A DNA stretch of 64,000 nt from Pedobacter riviphilus (GTDB lineage: Bacteria > Bacteroidota > Bacteroidia > Sphingobacteriales > Sphingobacteriaceae), in assembly GCF_014692875.1 (NCBI RefSeq), contig NZ_CP061171.1:5704001-5768000 (forward strand), given 5' to 3'. Shown here in pieces: positions 1-8,502 of this stretch. The position numbers were made by a program, and so were the translations under genes. The notes below the pieces were generated by a model. It was not told where the DNA came from, made no database searches, and saw only the letters and a list, made by a program, of their open reading frames with translations. How positions within the stretch are numbered: the stretch's first letter is position 1; each line of letters starts with the position of its first letter.

Positions 1-3
1 TAT

Positions 4-165
4 TTATTTCAGAATAAATTTTAAACAGCGCCCTGGCTTAATCGCGATTTGATGATCCGTATTTATAACATTTGATTTATAACCAACAAGGGGAGTGAAG
101 TGATCAATCATTCGAACAGCCTTCTCAGGTGTTAAAAACCTGAGGTGACTGAAAATTAAATCCAA
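4..165 (-). CDS. possible small protein, 53 aa, TTG start
   Basis: An open frame of 53 codons from a TTG at 165 to TAA at 4, starting inside the last codons of the CYTH gene. The translation is soluble and of ordinary composition, with a segment TPEKAVRMIDHFTPLVG that reads like real protein. An in-frame stop lies just upstream of the TTG, so it cannot be the tail of a longer gene on this strand unless there is a frameshift. I do not recognise the family. It would be the last gene of the GH20-CYTH transcript. It could equally be a relic or chance frame. Confidence 0.25.
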   Translation of the reverse strand: MDLIFSHLRFLTPEKAVRMIDHFTPLVGYKSNVINTDHQIAIKPGRCLKFILK

Positions 166-629
166 TCTTTAAAGGGCTTAACTGCTAAATTAGAATTATA
201 ATATTTTTCTTCTTCGGTAACTTCTCTGCTTATCCAATCTGGGAGTTCGAATATTTCGTCTTCACTGTCAAGTTCAATTTCGGCAACAATTAGTCCTTTA
301 TTATCGCCCAAAAATACATCTATCTCCCAAACCTTGCCGTTAAATGTAATTTCATAACGTGTTTTTGAAAGTTCAGTTAAGGAAAAGTGATCTAATAACT
401 CTGTGGCTTCACCAACAGGGATTTCATATTCGTATTCCATCCGGGTTGCACCAATCGTTTGACCTTTTATGGTTAAAAAACCTTTGGTTTCGGTTGCCCT
501 TACGCGCACCGTTTTATCTTGATCACTAAGTAAATAACCTTGTCTAAAAAGTTTTCCTTCTGGTTTGCTCAGGTTATTCCACTTCTGATGATCGATTAAG
601 AATTTGCGTTCTATTTCTTTTCCCATCAT
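156..629 (-). CDS. CYTH domain protein (triphosphate tunnel metalloenzyme)
   Basis: The N-terminus carries EIERKFL (residues 5-11), the ExExK signature that opens the CYTH tunnel fold. It is followed by basic and acidic strands expected to line the tunnel (VRVRATE, FLTIKG, EYEYEIP, IDVFLG, AEIELDSEDE). The family hydrolyses triphosphate compounds such as inorganic triphosphate; some members are class IV adenylate cyclases. At 157 aa it is a single-domain bacterial form without a CHAD domain, so tripolyphosphatase-like activity is the likeliest guess and the substrate is unknown. Two ATGs in a row (629 and 626) overlap the TGA of the upstream hexosaminidase gene, which suggests translational coupling. 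Confidence 0.85.
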   Translation of the reverse strand: MMGKEIERKFLIDHQKWNNLSKPEGKLFRQGYLLSDQDKTVRVRATETKGFLTIKGQTIGATRMEYEYEIPVGEATELLDHFSLTELSKTRYEITFNGKVWEIDVFLGDNKGLIVAEIELDSEDEIFELPDWISREVTEEEKYYNSNLAVKPFKDWI

Positions 630-2575
630 CTTGCCCTTTTCTGTAAATCAGCAACAGGCATGCTGATCAATCTTCCAATCGGTTGTTTCCCGCGGTAGGT
701 AATTACACGGAGCATACTGGCATCTTTTGGCACCTGTAATGCGGCTGTATATTTCGGATAAAAACGGTCGGGAGTAGAGTTATCAAAGCTATAGTAGATA
801 TCCAGACCGTCTATTTCCGTCGTTAATTCGATCATTAACTGTTTATCAGCACTGCGTTTTACTGTAAAAATCGGATCGTAAATGGCAGGCGAATATTTAA
901 TCTCTGCTAAATCTAATCGTTTGAAATGCTGTTGTGTGCGATCAACAAAATTTGTCCAGTTTTTCTTTTCAATTGGACTCCAGATCGATTCCGAAATGGC
1001 AAATGCACGTGGCCAAACCATATATTCTGCCTGGCGGAAAGTAAAAACCTGCTCTGTCCAAAGGTTGGCCTGTGCACCAATAATATACTGTGCATTTACG
1101 CCTGCTGGAACAGGGTTAAACTGGTAGGCTTTATTTAACCTTAACGAGGCATAAACTTTTGGTTCGGTAATCGGATCTGCCTGCATATAATCCAGGTATG
1201 CAAAATCAGTTGGACTCATTACCACGTTGTGCTTTTCATTCGCTGCCTGGATACCATATTTCATTCCTCTCCAGCTCATTACGGCTGCTGTTGGCGATAC
1301 ACCTCCTTCAAGAATTTCGTCCCAGCCCATAAACTTTTTGCCTTTCGAAATCACGATCTGTTCTACACGTTTTTCAAAATAAGCCTGAACTTGAGGAATA
1401 GTTTTTAAACCTTCGCGAAGCATTAAAGCTTTAACCTGATCGTTCTTTTCCCAGAAATTATGAGGGGCTTCATCACCACCCATATGAATGTATTCAAAAG
1501 GGAAAAGTTTAGCTACCTGGGTAAGCACAGAATCTAAGAACACATAAACTTTTTCGTTTGCCGGGCAAAGTGTATTATCAACCAAAGCAGTTGGTGGCGC
1601 ACCACGGCTCCAATCCATAATTTTTTCACCTGAGCGCACTTTATAATTAACGGCATCCGGCGTGCAGGATAGTTCAGGGTAAGAAGCGATAATAGCTAAA
1701 CTATGCCCTGGAACATCGATTTCTGGTAATATATTTACAAAACGTTCTTGTGCATACTGAACGAGTTCTTTAATATCTTCCTGGGTATAAAAACCACCGT
1801 AAGTACGGGGTTCATCCGCCGTTGGTGGGGTAAAATCGCCGAAAGTCCCGATTTTTTTAACGCTCCATGCACCTATTTCAGTTAATTTAGGTAAGCCTTT
1901 AATTTCAATTCTCCAGCCTTCATCATCTGCGAGGTGCAAATGCAACAGATTAAATTTATAACGCACCATGTCGTCAATAAACTGCTTTACTTCTTGCTTG
2001 GTGAAAAAGTGACGGGCTACATCGAACATCAAACCTCTCCAGCCCAATTTTGGATAATCTACCACATCAACACAAGGCGCCTTCCATTTGATATCATTTA
2101 CTAGTTCCTTGCTTTCTATTTCGGCTGGGAAAAGTTGAAGCAATGACTGAACGCCATAAAAAATCCCAGCAGGCTGGTTAGCTGTAATTACAACCTGTGT
2201 AGGATTAACATTTAATTTGTAACCTTCTTTACCGAGTTGGGTATCTTCTTGAGTATTTAAAATCAGTTTAATAGTTGGGTGACTTGAATTACTCACTGTG
2301 CTTACAAATTTACCGGTAGCGGTAGTAATCCGATCGGAAAGGTAAGCGATAGATTGTTTTAATTCTCCACTCTTAACAGTCTGGATGGTTACATTTTCTG
2401 GTAAGGTAAAAGTACCTGCCTTTTTCATTAAAGATACAGGCTCTGGTATAATAGCAATTGGTGTTTGTGCAACTGCGCTTTCGGAATCGCCGATTTCAGT
2501 TTCTGTAACAATAGATTGAGCGAAGGTATTGGCTGCAAAAAAACAGTAAGAGATAATCAGGAATATTTTTTTCAT
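626..2575 (-). CDS. beta-N-acetylhexosaminidase, GH20 family
   Basis: A 649-aa secreted protein with a signal peptide ending at about residue 20 (ANTFAQ). It has a GH20b N-terminal domain (about 40-165), then the GH20 barrel with the catalytic Asp-Glu pair D368-E369 in HMGGDEAPHNFW. The barrel also shows RGLMFDVARHF, HLADDEGWRIE and LPEIDVPGH. A C-terminal segment (about 585-640) resembles the CHB_HEX_C accessory domain. The enzyme removes terminal GlcNAc or GalNAc from glycans by substrate-assisted catalysis, probably in the periplasm or at the outer membrane. Its stop overlaps the start of the CYTH gene, so the two are co-transcribed; any functional link is unclear. Confidence 0.93.
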   Translation of the reverse strand: MKKIFLIISYCFFAANTFAQSIVTETEIGDSESAVAQTPIAIIPEPVSLMKKAGTFTLPENVTIQTVKSGELKQSIAYLSDRITTATGKFVSTVSNSSHPTIKLILNTQEDTQLGKEGYKLNVNPTQVVITANQPAGIFYGVQSLLQLFPAEIESKELVNDIKWKAPCVDVVDYPKLGWRGLMFDVARHFFTKQEVKQFIDDMVRYKFNLLHLHLADDEGWRIEIKGLPKLTEIGAWSVKKIGTFGDFTPPTADEPRTYGGFYTQEDIKELVQYAQERFVNILPEIDVPGHSLAIIASYPELSCTPDAVNYKVRSGEKIMDWSRGAPPTALVDNTLCPANEKVYVFLDSVLTQVAKLFPFEYIHMGGDEAPHNFWEKNDQVKALMLREGLKTIPQVQAYFEKRVEQIVISKGKKFMGWDEILEGGVSPTAAVMSWRGMKYGIQAANEKHNVVMSPTDFAYLDYMQADPITEPKVYASLRLNKAYQFNPVPAGVNAQYIIGAQANLWTEQVFTFRQAEYMVWPRAFAISESIWSPIEKKNWTNFVDRTQQHFKRLDLAEIKYSPAIYDPIFTVKRSADKQLMIELTTEIDGLDIYYSFDNSTPDRFYPKYTAALQVPKDASMLRVITYRGKQPIGRLISMPVADLQKRAR

Positions 2576-2909
2576 TTAAATCATTAAAACGGGTTAACCG
2601 GATAAGTATAATTCCGCAATTTATTAAAAAAGATTTTAATGGGTGGTATTTGTGCAGAAGGAAATGTGCAAGAAGCAAAGCGCGGAGCGTATAGCGGTTA
2701 GCGTTGGATAAAAATTGTAATTGAATTTATGATATTATTAGAGATTTGTCAGTCTGAGCGGAGCCGAAGAATTAGCCACAAAGTTCACAGAGAAAGTCAT
2801 CATCTGCGAAAATCTTTTTGATCTGCGGGAACAGCAATTTTGTCCCATAGTTAGCTGATTCTAAAAAAAGATTGCCCCTCGATATACTCAAGATGATATC
2901 TTTTTTAAC
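2576..2909. other. 334-bp intergenic region with repeat debris
   Basis: No convincing gene. From about 2748 it holds fragments of dispersed repeats seen elsewhere in such genomes: a TCAGTCTGAGCGGAGCCGAAG block near 2749, and a later stretch ending in CTCAAGATGATATC near 2888 that looks like the other half of a decayed palindrome. The short frame at 2496-2678 covers the hexosaminidase promoter region and is not coding-like. Confidence 0.5.
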
Positions 2910-3302
2910 TTAGACTACAAACTGTTTTAGCCATTCCATTGCTTTTTTATCGTCAGTAAATGATTTAATCGGGATAGGCGGGTTTTGAAACTTAAACAAA
3001 ATCTTCATAATTAATTGCGCCAAACCAGGTTTCGAAACCATCGCCATAGCAGTATAAATTTGCGGCAATTGCTCCGTAGAAAACTTTCGTGTTTCTTTGT
3101 CTGGAACAGGAGAATTTTTTAAGTAAATTAACAGTGGGACTTTCTTATTCCCCGTAATTTCCTTCACCAGTACAACATTGGCCGAAATATTTCCCACAGT
3201 ACGTAAAACACTTTTACTGTAGGAAATCAGTATCCCATCATCAGTTAATAAATAATCGGCAATTTCGCCTTCAATAAGCTGTTTATCGCTATCGTTTCTC
3301 AT
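2910..3302 (-). CDS. small STAS/SpoIIAA-like protein, last gene of the amine operon
   Basis: A 130-aa soluble protein without signal peptide or membrane segment. The pattern (a strand pair such as DYLLTDDGILISYSK, a helix, a central LLIYLKNSP strand, a later helix, and a C-terminal FTDDKKAMEWLKQF helix) matches the small STAS/SpoIIAA-like proteins common in Bacteroidota, where the C-terminal helix is typical. Function is unknown. It starts 4 bp after the stop of the aldehyde dehydrogenase, so it belongs to that operon, perhaps as a regulator or scaffold; this is inference. Fold assignment is moderate. Confidence 0.6.
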   Translation of the reverse strand: MRNDSDKQLIEGEIADYLLTDDGILISYSKSVLRTVGNISANVVLVKEITGNKKVPLLIYLKNSPVPDKETRKFSTEQLPQIYTAMAMVSKPGLAQLIMKILFKFQNPPIPIKSFTDDKKAMEWLKQFVV

Positions 3303-3306
3303 TCTA

Positions 3307-4680
3307 CTATCCTCTCAAATGATAACCTTTGGGTTTAGTAAAGGCCCTTAACCCCTGATGTGATAGGGTAGCGCCAATACCCGAATACTTTCTTCCGCTC
3401 CAAGGTAGTGCTGCACTTACTCGATCGCAACAATTCCAATAACCTGAGCCAGCATCTAACTGGGCTAATATTTTTTCGGCCTTGGACTGGTTGGCCGTAT
3501 AAACCGATGCGGTTAATCCATAATCGGTATCTTTCATCATACTTAGGGCCTCAGTATCATCTTTCACTTTCATTATGCCGATTATCGGTCCGAAACTTTC
3601 TTCCTGCATCACCAGCATATCGTTGGTAACATCGGTTAGCACTGTTGGTTCAAAATAATAACCTTTTCCCTCAATGGCTTTGCCACCGGTTAATAGTTTT
3701 GCACCTTTACTTAAGGCATCAGCAACTTGATTTTCCAATAGCAAAATCTGTTCTTTCCGTGTTAAGGCACCAATATATACGCCATCAGTTGTAGGTTGGC
3801 CCATTTTCCAGCTTTTAACCTCGGTAACGAAAGCATTTAAATAATTTTCGTAATTTTTCTCATGCACATATATACGTTCTACAGAACAGCAGCTTTGTCC
3901 GTTATTGTAAAAAGCGCCATCAGCCGTGCCAACTGCAGCAGAAGCAACATCGGTTACATCTTCGGCAATGTATAAGGGGTCTTTTCCGCCTAATTCCAAT
4001 TGACAGGGAACCATTTTCGATGCTACTTTTTCGTAGATGAATTTCCCCGTTTTATAAGACCCGGTGAAGAAATAACCATCAAAATCCATCTCTAATAATG
4101 CCGTTCCCGTTTCTTTCGCGCCAATAGCGATATGGAAAATATCATCAGGCACCCCCGCTTTTTTTAGCAATTTTTCAATCTCAATTCCAGTTAAGGTAGC
4201 ATACTCCGATGGTTTATACATTACGGCATTGCCGCTCAATAAGGCTGGGATAAATACATTCACGCCAACCAGATAAGGATAATTCCAAGCTGAGATATTG
4301 CACACTATACCCAATGGCTCATATTTAATGATTTCTTTCAAACTTGGTTCATCAACCATCACCTCATCACTTAAATATTTTTCAGCATTATTGAGCATCC
4401 ATTTAATACGGGTCCTCGCACCATTAATTTCATTACGCGATTGTTGTAAAGGTTTGCCTACTTCGGAGGTTAGCACCGCGGCCAGTTCTTCAATTTTAAC
4501 TTCCAGTAAATTACTGAATTGAGCGATAACCAAAATCCTTTCGCTAAGGGTTTTGTTGGCCCATTGTGGTTGAGCCTTTTTTAAAGTAGCTAATTTGGCT
4601 TGAAGCGTAGATGAGTTATCTTCCGTCAAACTGGTAATAATTTCTTCTGTTGCTGGGTTGATGATCTGCATGTTCTTCAT
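3307..4680 (-). CDS. NAD(P)+-dependent aldehyde dehydrogenase
   Basis: An ALDH-superfamily enzyme. Numbering from the upstream ATG at 4701, it shows AWNYPYLV, KPSEYATLTG, the FTGS cofactor loop (about 212-215), the general base Glu236 in ELGGKDPL, and the catalytic Cys271 in NNGQSC. The ATG at 4680 is preferred because the seven extra codons of the 4701 start fall inside a dispersed CCACGGATTTTCACGG repeat. It oxidises an aldehyde to an acid. In this operon the expected substrate is the gamma-glutamyl-aminoaldehyde made by the neighbouring iron alcohol dehydrogenase. Sequence alone does not fix substrate; the nearest named groups are succinate-semialdehyde and gamma-glutamyl-aminoaldehyde dehydrogenases. 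Confidence 0.9.
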   Translation of the reverse strand: MKNMQIINPATEEIITSLTEDNSSTLQAKLATLKKAQPQWANKTLSERILVIAQFSNLLEVKIEELAAVLTSEVGKPLQQSRNEINGARTRIKWMLNNAEKYLSDEVMVDEPSLKEIIKYEPLGIVCNISAWNYPYLVGVNVFIPALLSGNAVMYKPSEYATLTGIEIEKLLKKAGVPDDIFHIAIGAKETGTALLEMDFDGYFFTGSYKTGKFIYEKVASKMVPCQLELGGKDPLYIAEDVTDVASAAVGTADGAFYNNGQSCCSVERIYVHEKNYENYLNAFVTEVKSWKMGQPTTDGVYIGALTRKEQILLLENQVADALSKGAKLLTGGKAIEGKGYYFEPTVLTDVTNDMLVMQEESFGPIIGIMKVKDDTEALSMMKDTDYGLTASVYTANQSKAEKILAQLDAGSGYWNCCDRVSAALPWSGRKYSGIGATLSHQGLRAFTKPKGYHLRG

Positions 4681-4681
4681 T

Positions 4682-4785
4682 TTCTTGCCACGGATTTTCA
4701 CGGGACACAGATTTTATAAAGGGGTAGGACTAATATCTTAATTAGCTTACCGCTCTCTATCTGTGTTTATCCTTTTTATCTGTGG
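4682..4785. repeat. CCACGGATT/CACAGATT-type dispersed repeat halves
   Basis: Between the aldehyde dehydrogenase and the gamma-glutamyl hydrolase lie TGCCACGGATTTTCACGG with CACAGATTTTAT, then in the opposite sense ATCTGTGTTTATCC with ATCTGTGG. These words are the core of a short dispersed repeat typical of Bacteroidota intergenic DNA. A related copy is at about 47459-47489. The facing copies could form a long imperfect hairpin in the operon mRNA. Confidence 0.5.
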
Positions 4786-5489
4786 TTGATATTTAATTTT
4801 ATCGCGTTAATAAAAGCCTCGTGTATATTTTTGCTAAATGGGCTGTGCTGATCTTTTAAGCGTTCGGGATGCCATTGTACAAATAACAAAAAGGATTTTC
4901 CTTTGGGTTCAATCCGCTCCATTGCTTCCGTAACGCCATCTAGAGATATTGCGCACACCACCAAACCTTTCCCCGTTTTATCGGTGCTTTGGTGATGGTT
5001 GCTATTTACTAAGCCCTTATCGGTATTTACAATCTGGTTCAGCCACGAGGATGGGTTTACCATAATCTCGTGATAGCGATCTGATTTATCGTACATTTTA
5101 GAATGATCGAATTTTCCCCAGGTTGGGATGTCAGGAATCAAAGTTCCGCCAAAAAACACATTGCCCACTTGCATGCCTCTACAAATGCCCAAAACAGGAA
5201 CGGAATTGGCCTCAGTATAGGTTAAAACTTTAAATTCAAACTCATCACGTTCTTCATCAATATCATCATCATAACAGTAAGGATAATAGTCAGGCTGATT
5301 GTAAAAACGAGGGTGAACATCTTCACCCCCTGTTAAAACAATCCCATCGCATTTTTTGATCTCGTCGAAATTGTTGAGTTTGTACCCAAGCTGGATTACC
5401 TCCACATTTTTGTTGTAGGATAAAACCCAATCGCGATAGATGTCGAATTTGCTACAGTCGGTAACACCAATTATTATTTTATCAGACAT
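4776..5489 (-). CDS. gamma-glutamyl-compound hydrolase, class I glutamine amidotransferase family (PuuD-like)
   Basis: A 237-aa class I amidotransferase-fold hydrolase. The nucleophile is Cys103 in VLGICRGMQ, the catalytic His207 and Glu209 are in QWHPE, and LTGGEDVHP (about 52-60) forms the substrate loop typical of the peptidase C26 / PuuD group. PuuD cleaves gamma-glutamyl-GABA to release glutamate and GABA. Here the enzyme would remove glutamate from the oxidised gamma-glutamyl intermediate. It lies between the two dehydrogenase genes of the operon. With an alcohol dehydrogenase rather than an amine oxidase alongside, gamma-glutamylglycine is the more likely substrate (inference). Confidence 0.88.
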   Translation of the reverse strand: MSDKIIIGVTDCSKFDIYRDWVLSYNKNVEVIQLGYKLNNFDEIKKCDGIVLTGGEDVHPRFYNQPDYYPYCYDDDIDEERDEFEFKVLTYTEANSVPVLGICRGMQVGNVFFGGTLIPDIPTWGKFDHSKMYDKSDRYHEIMVNPSSWLNQIVNTDKGLVNSNHHQSTDKTGKGLVVCAISLDGVTEAMERIEPKGKSFLLFVQWHPERLKDQHSPFSKNIHEAFINAIKLNINHR

Positions 5490-5582
5490 ATAAATTAATT
5501 ATACTGATTTATCTTCTTTTCTTTCGGAATGATTACACCGATTTTAATAAATATCATAATCCTGTAATCGGTTAATCCTAAT

Positions 5583-6731
5583 TTATAGTGCGCTTAAGTA
5601 CAATTGTTTAAAATCTTCTCTGCTTACCGGTTTAGGATTATTTGGATGTGCAAAATCTGCAAAGGCTAAATCGGCAAGTGTTTCAATATGTTCATTTTTA
5701 ACACCAATATCACTCAATTTATGCGGAATATTCACTTTCATGTTTAAATCGAACAGATATTTTACAACAGCTTCACCATTTTCATCTTTAAGGTCTAGCG
5801 TACGGGCGATTTTTTTAAAACGGTCTTCAAAACCCGCAATATTAAACTGCATGCCGTAAGGAATATTTACGGCGTTGGCCAAACCATGGTGGGTATCTAA
5901 AAGCGACGAAAGTGGATGCGCCAGCGAGTGCACCACACCCAAACCTTTTTGAAAGGCAATAGCACCCATCATCGAAGCCATTAACATTTTACTGCGGCTT
6001 TCTAAATCAGGATTGTTGGTTGCACGTTCCAGAGAATCTTTGATCAATGAAATTCCCTCCAGCGCGATTCCATCACACATCGGGTGGAAATTCTTGGCCA
6101 GATAAGCTTCCATATTATGTGTTAAAGCATCCATACCCGTTGCAGCAGTGATAAATGGGGGTAAATCCATCGTGAGTTCCGGATCTGCAAATACGATCTG
6201 CGCCATTAATTTTGGGGAGAAAAGAATTTTTTTCTGGTGGGTTTCATCATCAGCAATAATGGCACTGCGGCCAACTTCACTTCCGGTACCAGATGTAGTT
6301 GGGATGGTGATAAAATGTGGAACAGCGTTCGTTACGTAGATATCGCCGCCGATTAAATCATCGTATTTGAATAAGTCTTCACGGTGATTAACGCGGAGCA
6401 CAATTGCACGGGCTACATCTAAAGCAGCACCACCACCAATACCTACTATACTGTCACGATTGGTAGCATCCCAAACATCGGTACCTTTGTAAACATCACT
6501 TTTTACCGGGTTTTTGTGGATGTCGCTAAAAACCTCGACAGCAATGCCCTTTGCCTTTAAATCTTCAACTATGGTTTTAAAAAACGAAAGTTGTGCAATG
6601 GTGGGGTCGGTTACAATTAGCGGTGCCTTTAAATTATTCTTGCTTAAGTAGGCAGGCAACTCTTTTACTGCGCCAGCACCAAAACGGATGGTTGTGGGGA
6701 AATTAAACTGATGGATCTTATCAAATATCAT
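5583..6731 (-). CDS. iron-containing alcohol dehydrogenase
   Basis: A 382-aa group III (Fe-dependent) alcohol dehydrogenase. It has the NAD-binding GIGGGAALDVARA segment, PTTSGTGSEVGRSAII, and the two metal-ligand signatures TGMDALTHNMEAYL and GLGVVHSLAHPL with the later DTHHGLANA. The class oxidises primary alcohols to aldehydes, or the reverse. In this operon it replaces the amine oxidase (PuuB) of the putrescine pathway, so the glutamylated substrate should carry a hydroxyl group, for example gamma-glutamylethanolamide. It is separated from the upstream ligase gene by 409 bp of repeats and from the downstream hydrolase by 93 bp. Confidence 0.92.
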   Translation of the reverse strand: MIFDKIHQFNFPTTIRFGAGAVKELPAYLSKNNLKAPLIVTDPTIAQLSFFKTIVEDLKAKGIAVEVFSDIHKNPVKSDVYKGTDVWDATNRDSIVGIGGGAALDVARAIVLRVNHREDLFKYDDLIGGDIYVTNAVPHFITIPTTSGTGSEVGRSAIIADDETHQKKILFSPKLMAQIVFADPELTMDLPPFITAATGMDALTHNMEAYLAKNFHPMCDGIALEGISLIKDSLERATNNPDLESRSKMLMASMMGAIAFQKGLGVVHSLAHPLSSLLDTHHGLANAVNIPYGMQFNIAGFEDRFKKIARTLDLKDENGEAVVKYLFDLNMKVNIPHKLSDIGVKNEHIETLADLAFADFAHPNNPKPVSREDFKQLYLSAL

Positions 6732-6747
6732 GACAATTAATTTATCT

Positions 6748-6930
6748 TTTGTTTTACCACCTTAGGTGTCTGAGCGCACCTAAGAGTGAGTTGTTATTTT
6801 ACTGTTTATAAAAAACTAACTATATACAATTAGCTAAGATGTTCTAAGGTGGCTTAGGCGATCAACATTTTAGCATGTTTTTATTTGTTTTACCTCCTTA
6901 GGCACCTGAGCTCACCTAAGCTTGGGTGTT
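6748..6930. repeat. pair of direct repeats with internal CTTAGGTG/CACCTAAG palindromes
   Basis: Two copies of a ~48-bp sequence lie at 6748-6795 and 6883-6930, about 135 bp apart. Each begins TTTGTTTTAC and contains a CACCTAAG arm. In the first copy CTTAGGTG (6761-6768) pairs perfectly with CACCTAAG (6777-6784) across 8 bases; in the second the left arm is CTTAGGCA. A further TAAGGTGGCTTAGGCG lies between them. They sit between the ligase and alcohol dehydrogenase genes of one apparent operon, and could be dispersed repeats or RNA structures tuning expression. Confidence 0.55.
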
Positions 6931-6983
6931 AAAATATTAAAATTCCGAATCACGTTACCAATCACAGATTTAAAAAAAGCGGT

Positions 6984-7068
6984 CGTCATTCCCGCGCAGG
7001 CAGGAATCTTAATGCAACCTACAAACCATGCCAAGGCATTAGGATTCCCAAGCAAGTTGGGAATGACG
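6984..7068. repeat. REP-like palindromic element (GTCATTCCC...GGGAATGAC)
   Basis: The outer arms CGTCATTCCC (6984-6993) and GGGAATGACG (7059-7068) are perfectly inverted. Inner arms GGAATCTTAATGC and GCATTAGGATTCC pair with one mismatch, giving an 85-base hairpin. It is higher in G+C than its surroundings and of a kind found scattered between Bacteroidota genes. The open frames seen on both strands across it are products of the palindrome, not genes. Confidence 0.75.
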
Positions 7069-7140
7069 ATGACTCGTATTCTCCCATCTTTAATCATTGT
7101 TTTTTCTAGAAATTTGATTTTTCAGCATGAACACTTTAGG

Positions 7141-8502
7141 CTAAATAATTTCTAAATATCTTTTTAGTTCCCAATCGGTTACAACTTTAGCATATTGCTT
7201 GCATTCCCATTCGCGGGTCATGGTAAAATGATTAACGAAATCTTCGCCTAATAATGCTGCGGCTAAGTCAGAATTTTTCATCTTTTGCGTAGCCTCAAAT
7301 AAATTGCGCGATAATACCCCATTCGAAAGATCTGTATATCCATTTCCCTTGGTAGCAGGTTGTTCGAGTTTCAGCTTATTTTTGATCCCGTACATTCCAG
7401 CGGCCAAACAGGCCGAAAGTGCCAGGTAAGGATTGGTATCAGAACCCACTATCCTGGTCTCTAAACGTGATGCCTTTTTGCTTCCGGGTAGCGCACGTAA
7501 TGCCGTTGTACGGTTATCAATTCCCCAGGTTACCGTAGTGGGTGCCCATGCGCCTTCAACTAAACGTTTGTAACTGTTTATGGTAGGGGCAATCATTGGT
7601 AAAAGGTATGGAAGGCAATGTAACTGACCAGCGATATAACTTTTCATGGTTTCGCTCATTTTATCTGCATCTTTTTTGTCGTAGAACAAGTTGGTCTTCT
7701 TATCGGCATCCCACAGGCTTTGATGTACATGACCGCTGCATCCGGGTAAATTTTCACTTATTTTGGCCATAAATGTGGCAATAATACCGTGTTTATACGC
7801 TATTTCTTTTACGGCAGTTTTAAATAATATCGCTTGATCAGCAGCTTGTAAGGCAGGCGCATATTTAATCGCAGCTTCGTAAACCCCTGGTCCGGTTTCA
7901 GTATGCAAACCTTCAATCGGGATGTCGAATTTATTCAACAGTTCGAACAGGTCGCTCATAAACTCATTCTGGTAGGTGCTTCTCAAAATGGAATAGCCAA
8001 ACATGCCGGGGCTTAAGGGTTTTAAATTGGTAAAACCTTTCTCGTGGATAGTTTCTGGTGTTTCCGAAAAATTAAACCACTCAAATTCCTGTGCAAAAAG
8101 CGGCGAAAATCCTTCATTTTCACATTCTGCAATCACTTTCTTTAGCAACTGCCTCGGACAGACATAATTTGCCTGATCCTGATCGTCAATAAAATCGCCC
8201 AAAAAGAAAGGCACTTCATTTTCCCACGGAATTTTCCGGAATGTGCTCAGATCAATTTTCACCTGGGCATCTGGATAACCAGTATGCCAACCTGTATATT
8301 TTCCGTTTTCGTAAGCTACATCGCCTGCATCCCAACCAAAAGTAACATCACAGAAACCCAGGCGACCTTCAACCAGGGATGTAAATTTTTCGGCAGCTAC
8401 ATATTTTCCCCTTAAAATACCGTCGATATCGGCAACAGCTAATTTAACTTTTCCAGAGGGATGATGTTTTACGTAATCCAGAATTTCTTTGCTCGTACTC
8501 AT
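7141..8502 (-). CDS. glutamine synthetase-like gamma-glutamyl-amine ligase (PuuA / GlnA4 type)
   Basis: A 453-aa member of the glutamine synthetase superfamily with the short N-terminal domain and the catalytic domain (AQEFEWF, HTETGPGVYEAA, GCSGHVHQSLWD, WGIDNRTTALR, RLETRIVGSDTNPYLA). The loop reads GCSGHVH where housekeeping enzymes have GSGxHxH, and the adenylylation region is absent, so it is not the nitrogen-assimilation enzyme. Relatives join glutamate to amines using ATP: PuuA (putrescine), IpuC (isopropylamine) and Streptomyces GlnA4 (ethanolamine). The start codon lies at the very end of the permease gene (about 1 bp overlap), so the two are coupled. This is the entry step of the operon's pathway. 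Confidence 0.9.
   Translation of the reverse strand: MSTSKEILDYVKHHPSGKVKLAVADIDGILRGKYVAAEKFTSLVEGRLGFCDVTFGWDAGDVAYENGKYTGWHTGYPDAQVKIDLSTFRKIPWENEVPFFLGDFIDDQDQANYVCPRQLLKKVIAECENEGFSPLFAQEFEWFNFSETPETIHEKGFTNLKPLSPGMFGYSILRSTYQNEFMSDLFELLNKFDIPIEGLHTETGPGVYEAAIKYAPALQAADQAILFKTAVKEIAYKHGIIATFMAKISENLPGCSGHVHQSLWDADKKTNLFYDKKDADKMSETMKSYIAGQLHCLPYLLPMIAPTINSYKRLVEGAWAPTTVTWGIDNRTTALRALPGSKKASRLETRIVGSDTNPYLALSACLAAGMYGIKNKLKLEQPATKGNGYTDLSNGVLSRNLFEATQKMKNSDLAAALLGEDFVNHFTMTREWECKQYAKVVTDWELKRYLEII

Noticed and set aside
882..1138. Plus-strand frames inside the GH20 gene
   Set aside because: They are antisense to a clear, full-length GH20 domain and have no independent evidence.
6912..7155. 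Frames on both strands over the GTCATTCCC palindrome
   Set aside because: They are open because the element is a palindrome and contain no domain; both halves encode complementary nonsense.
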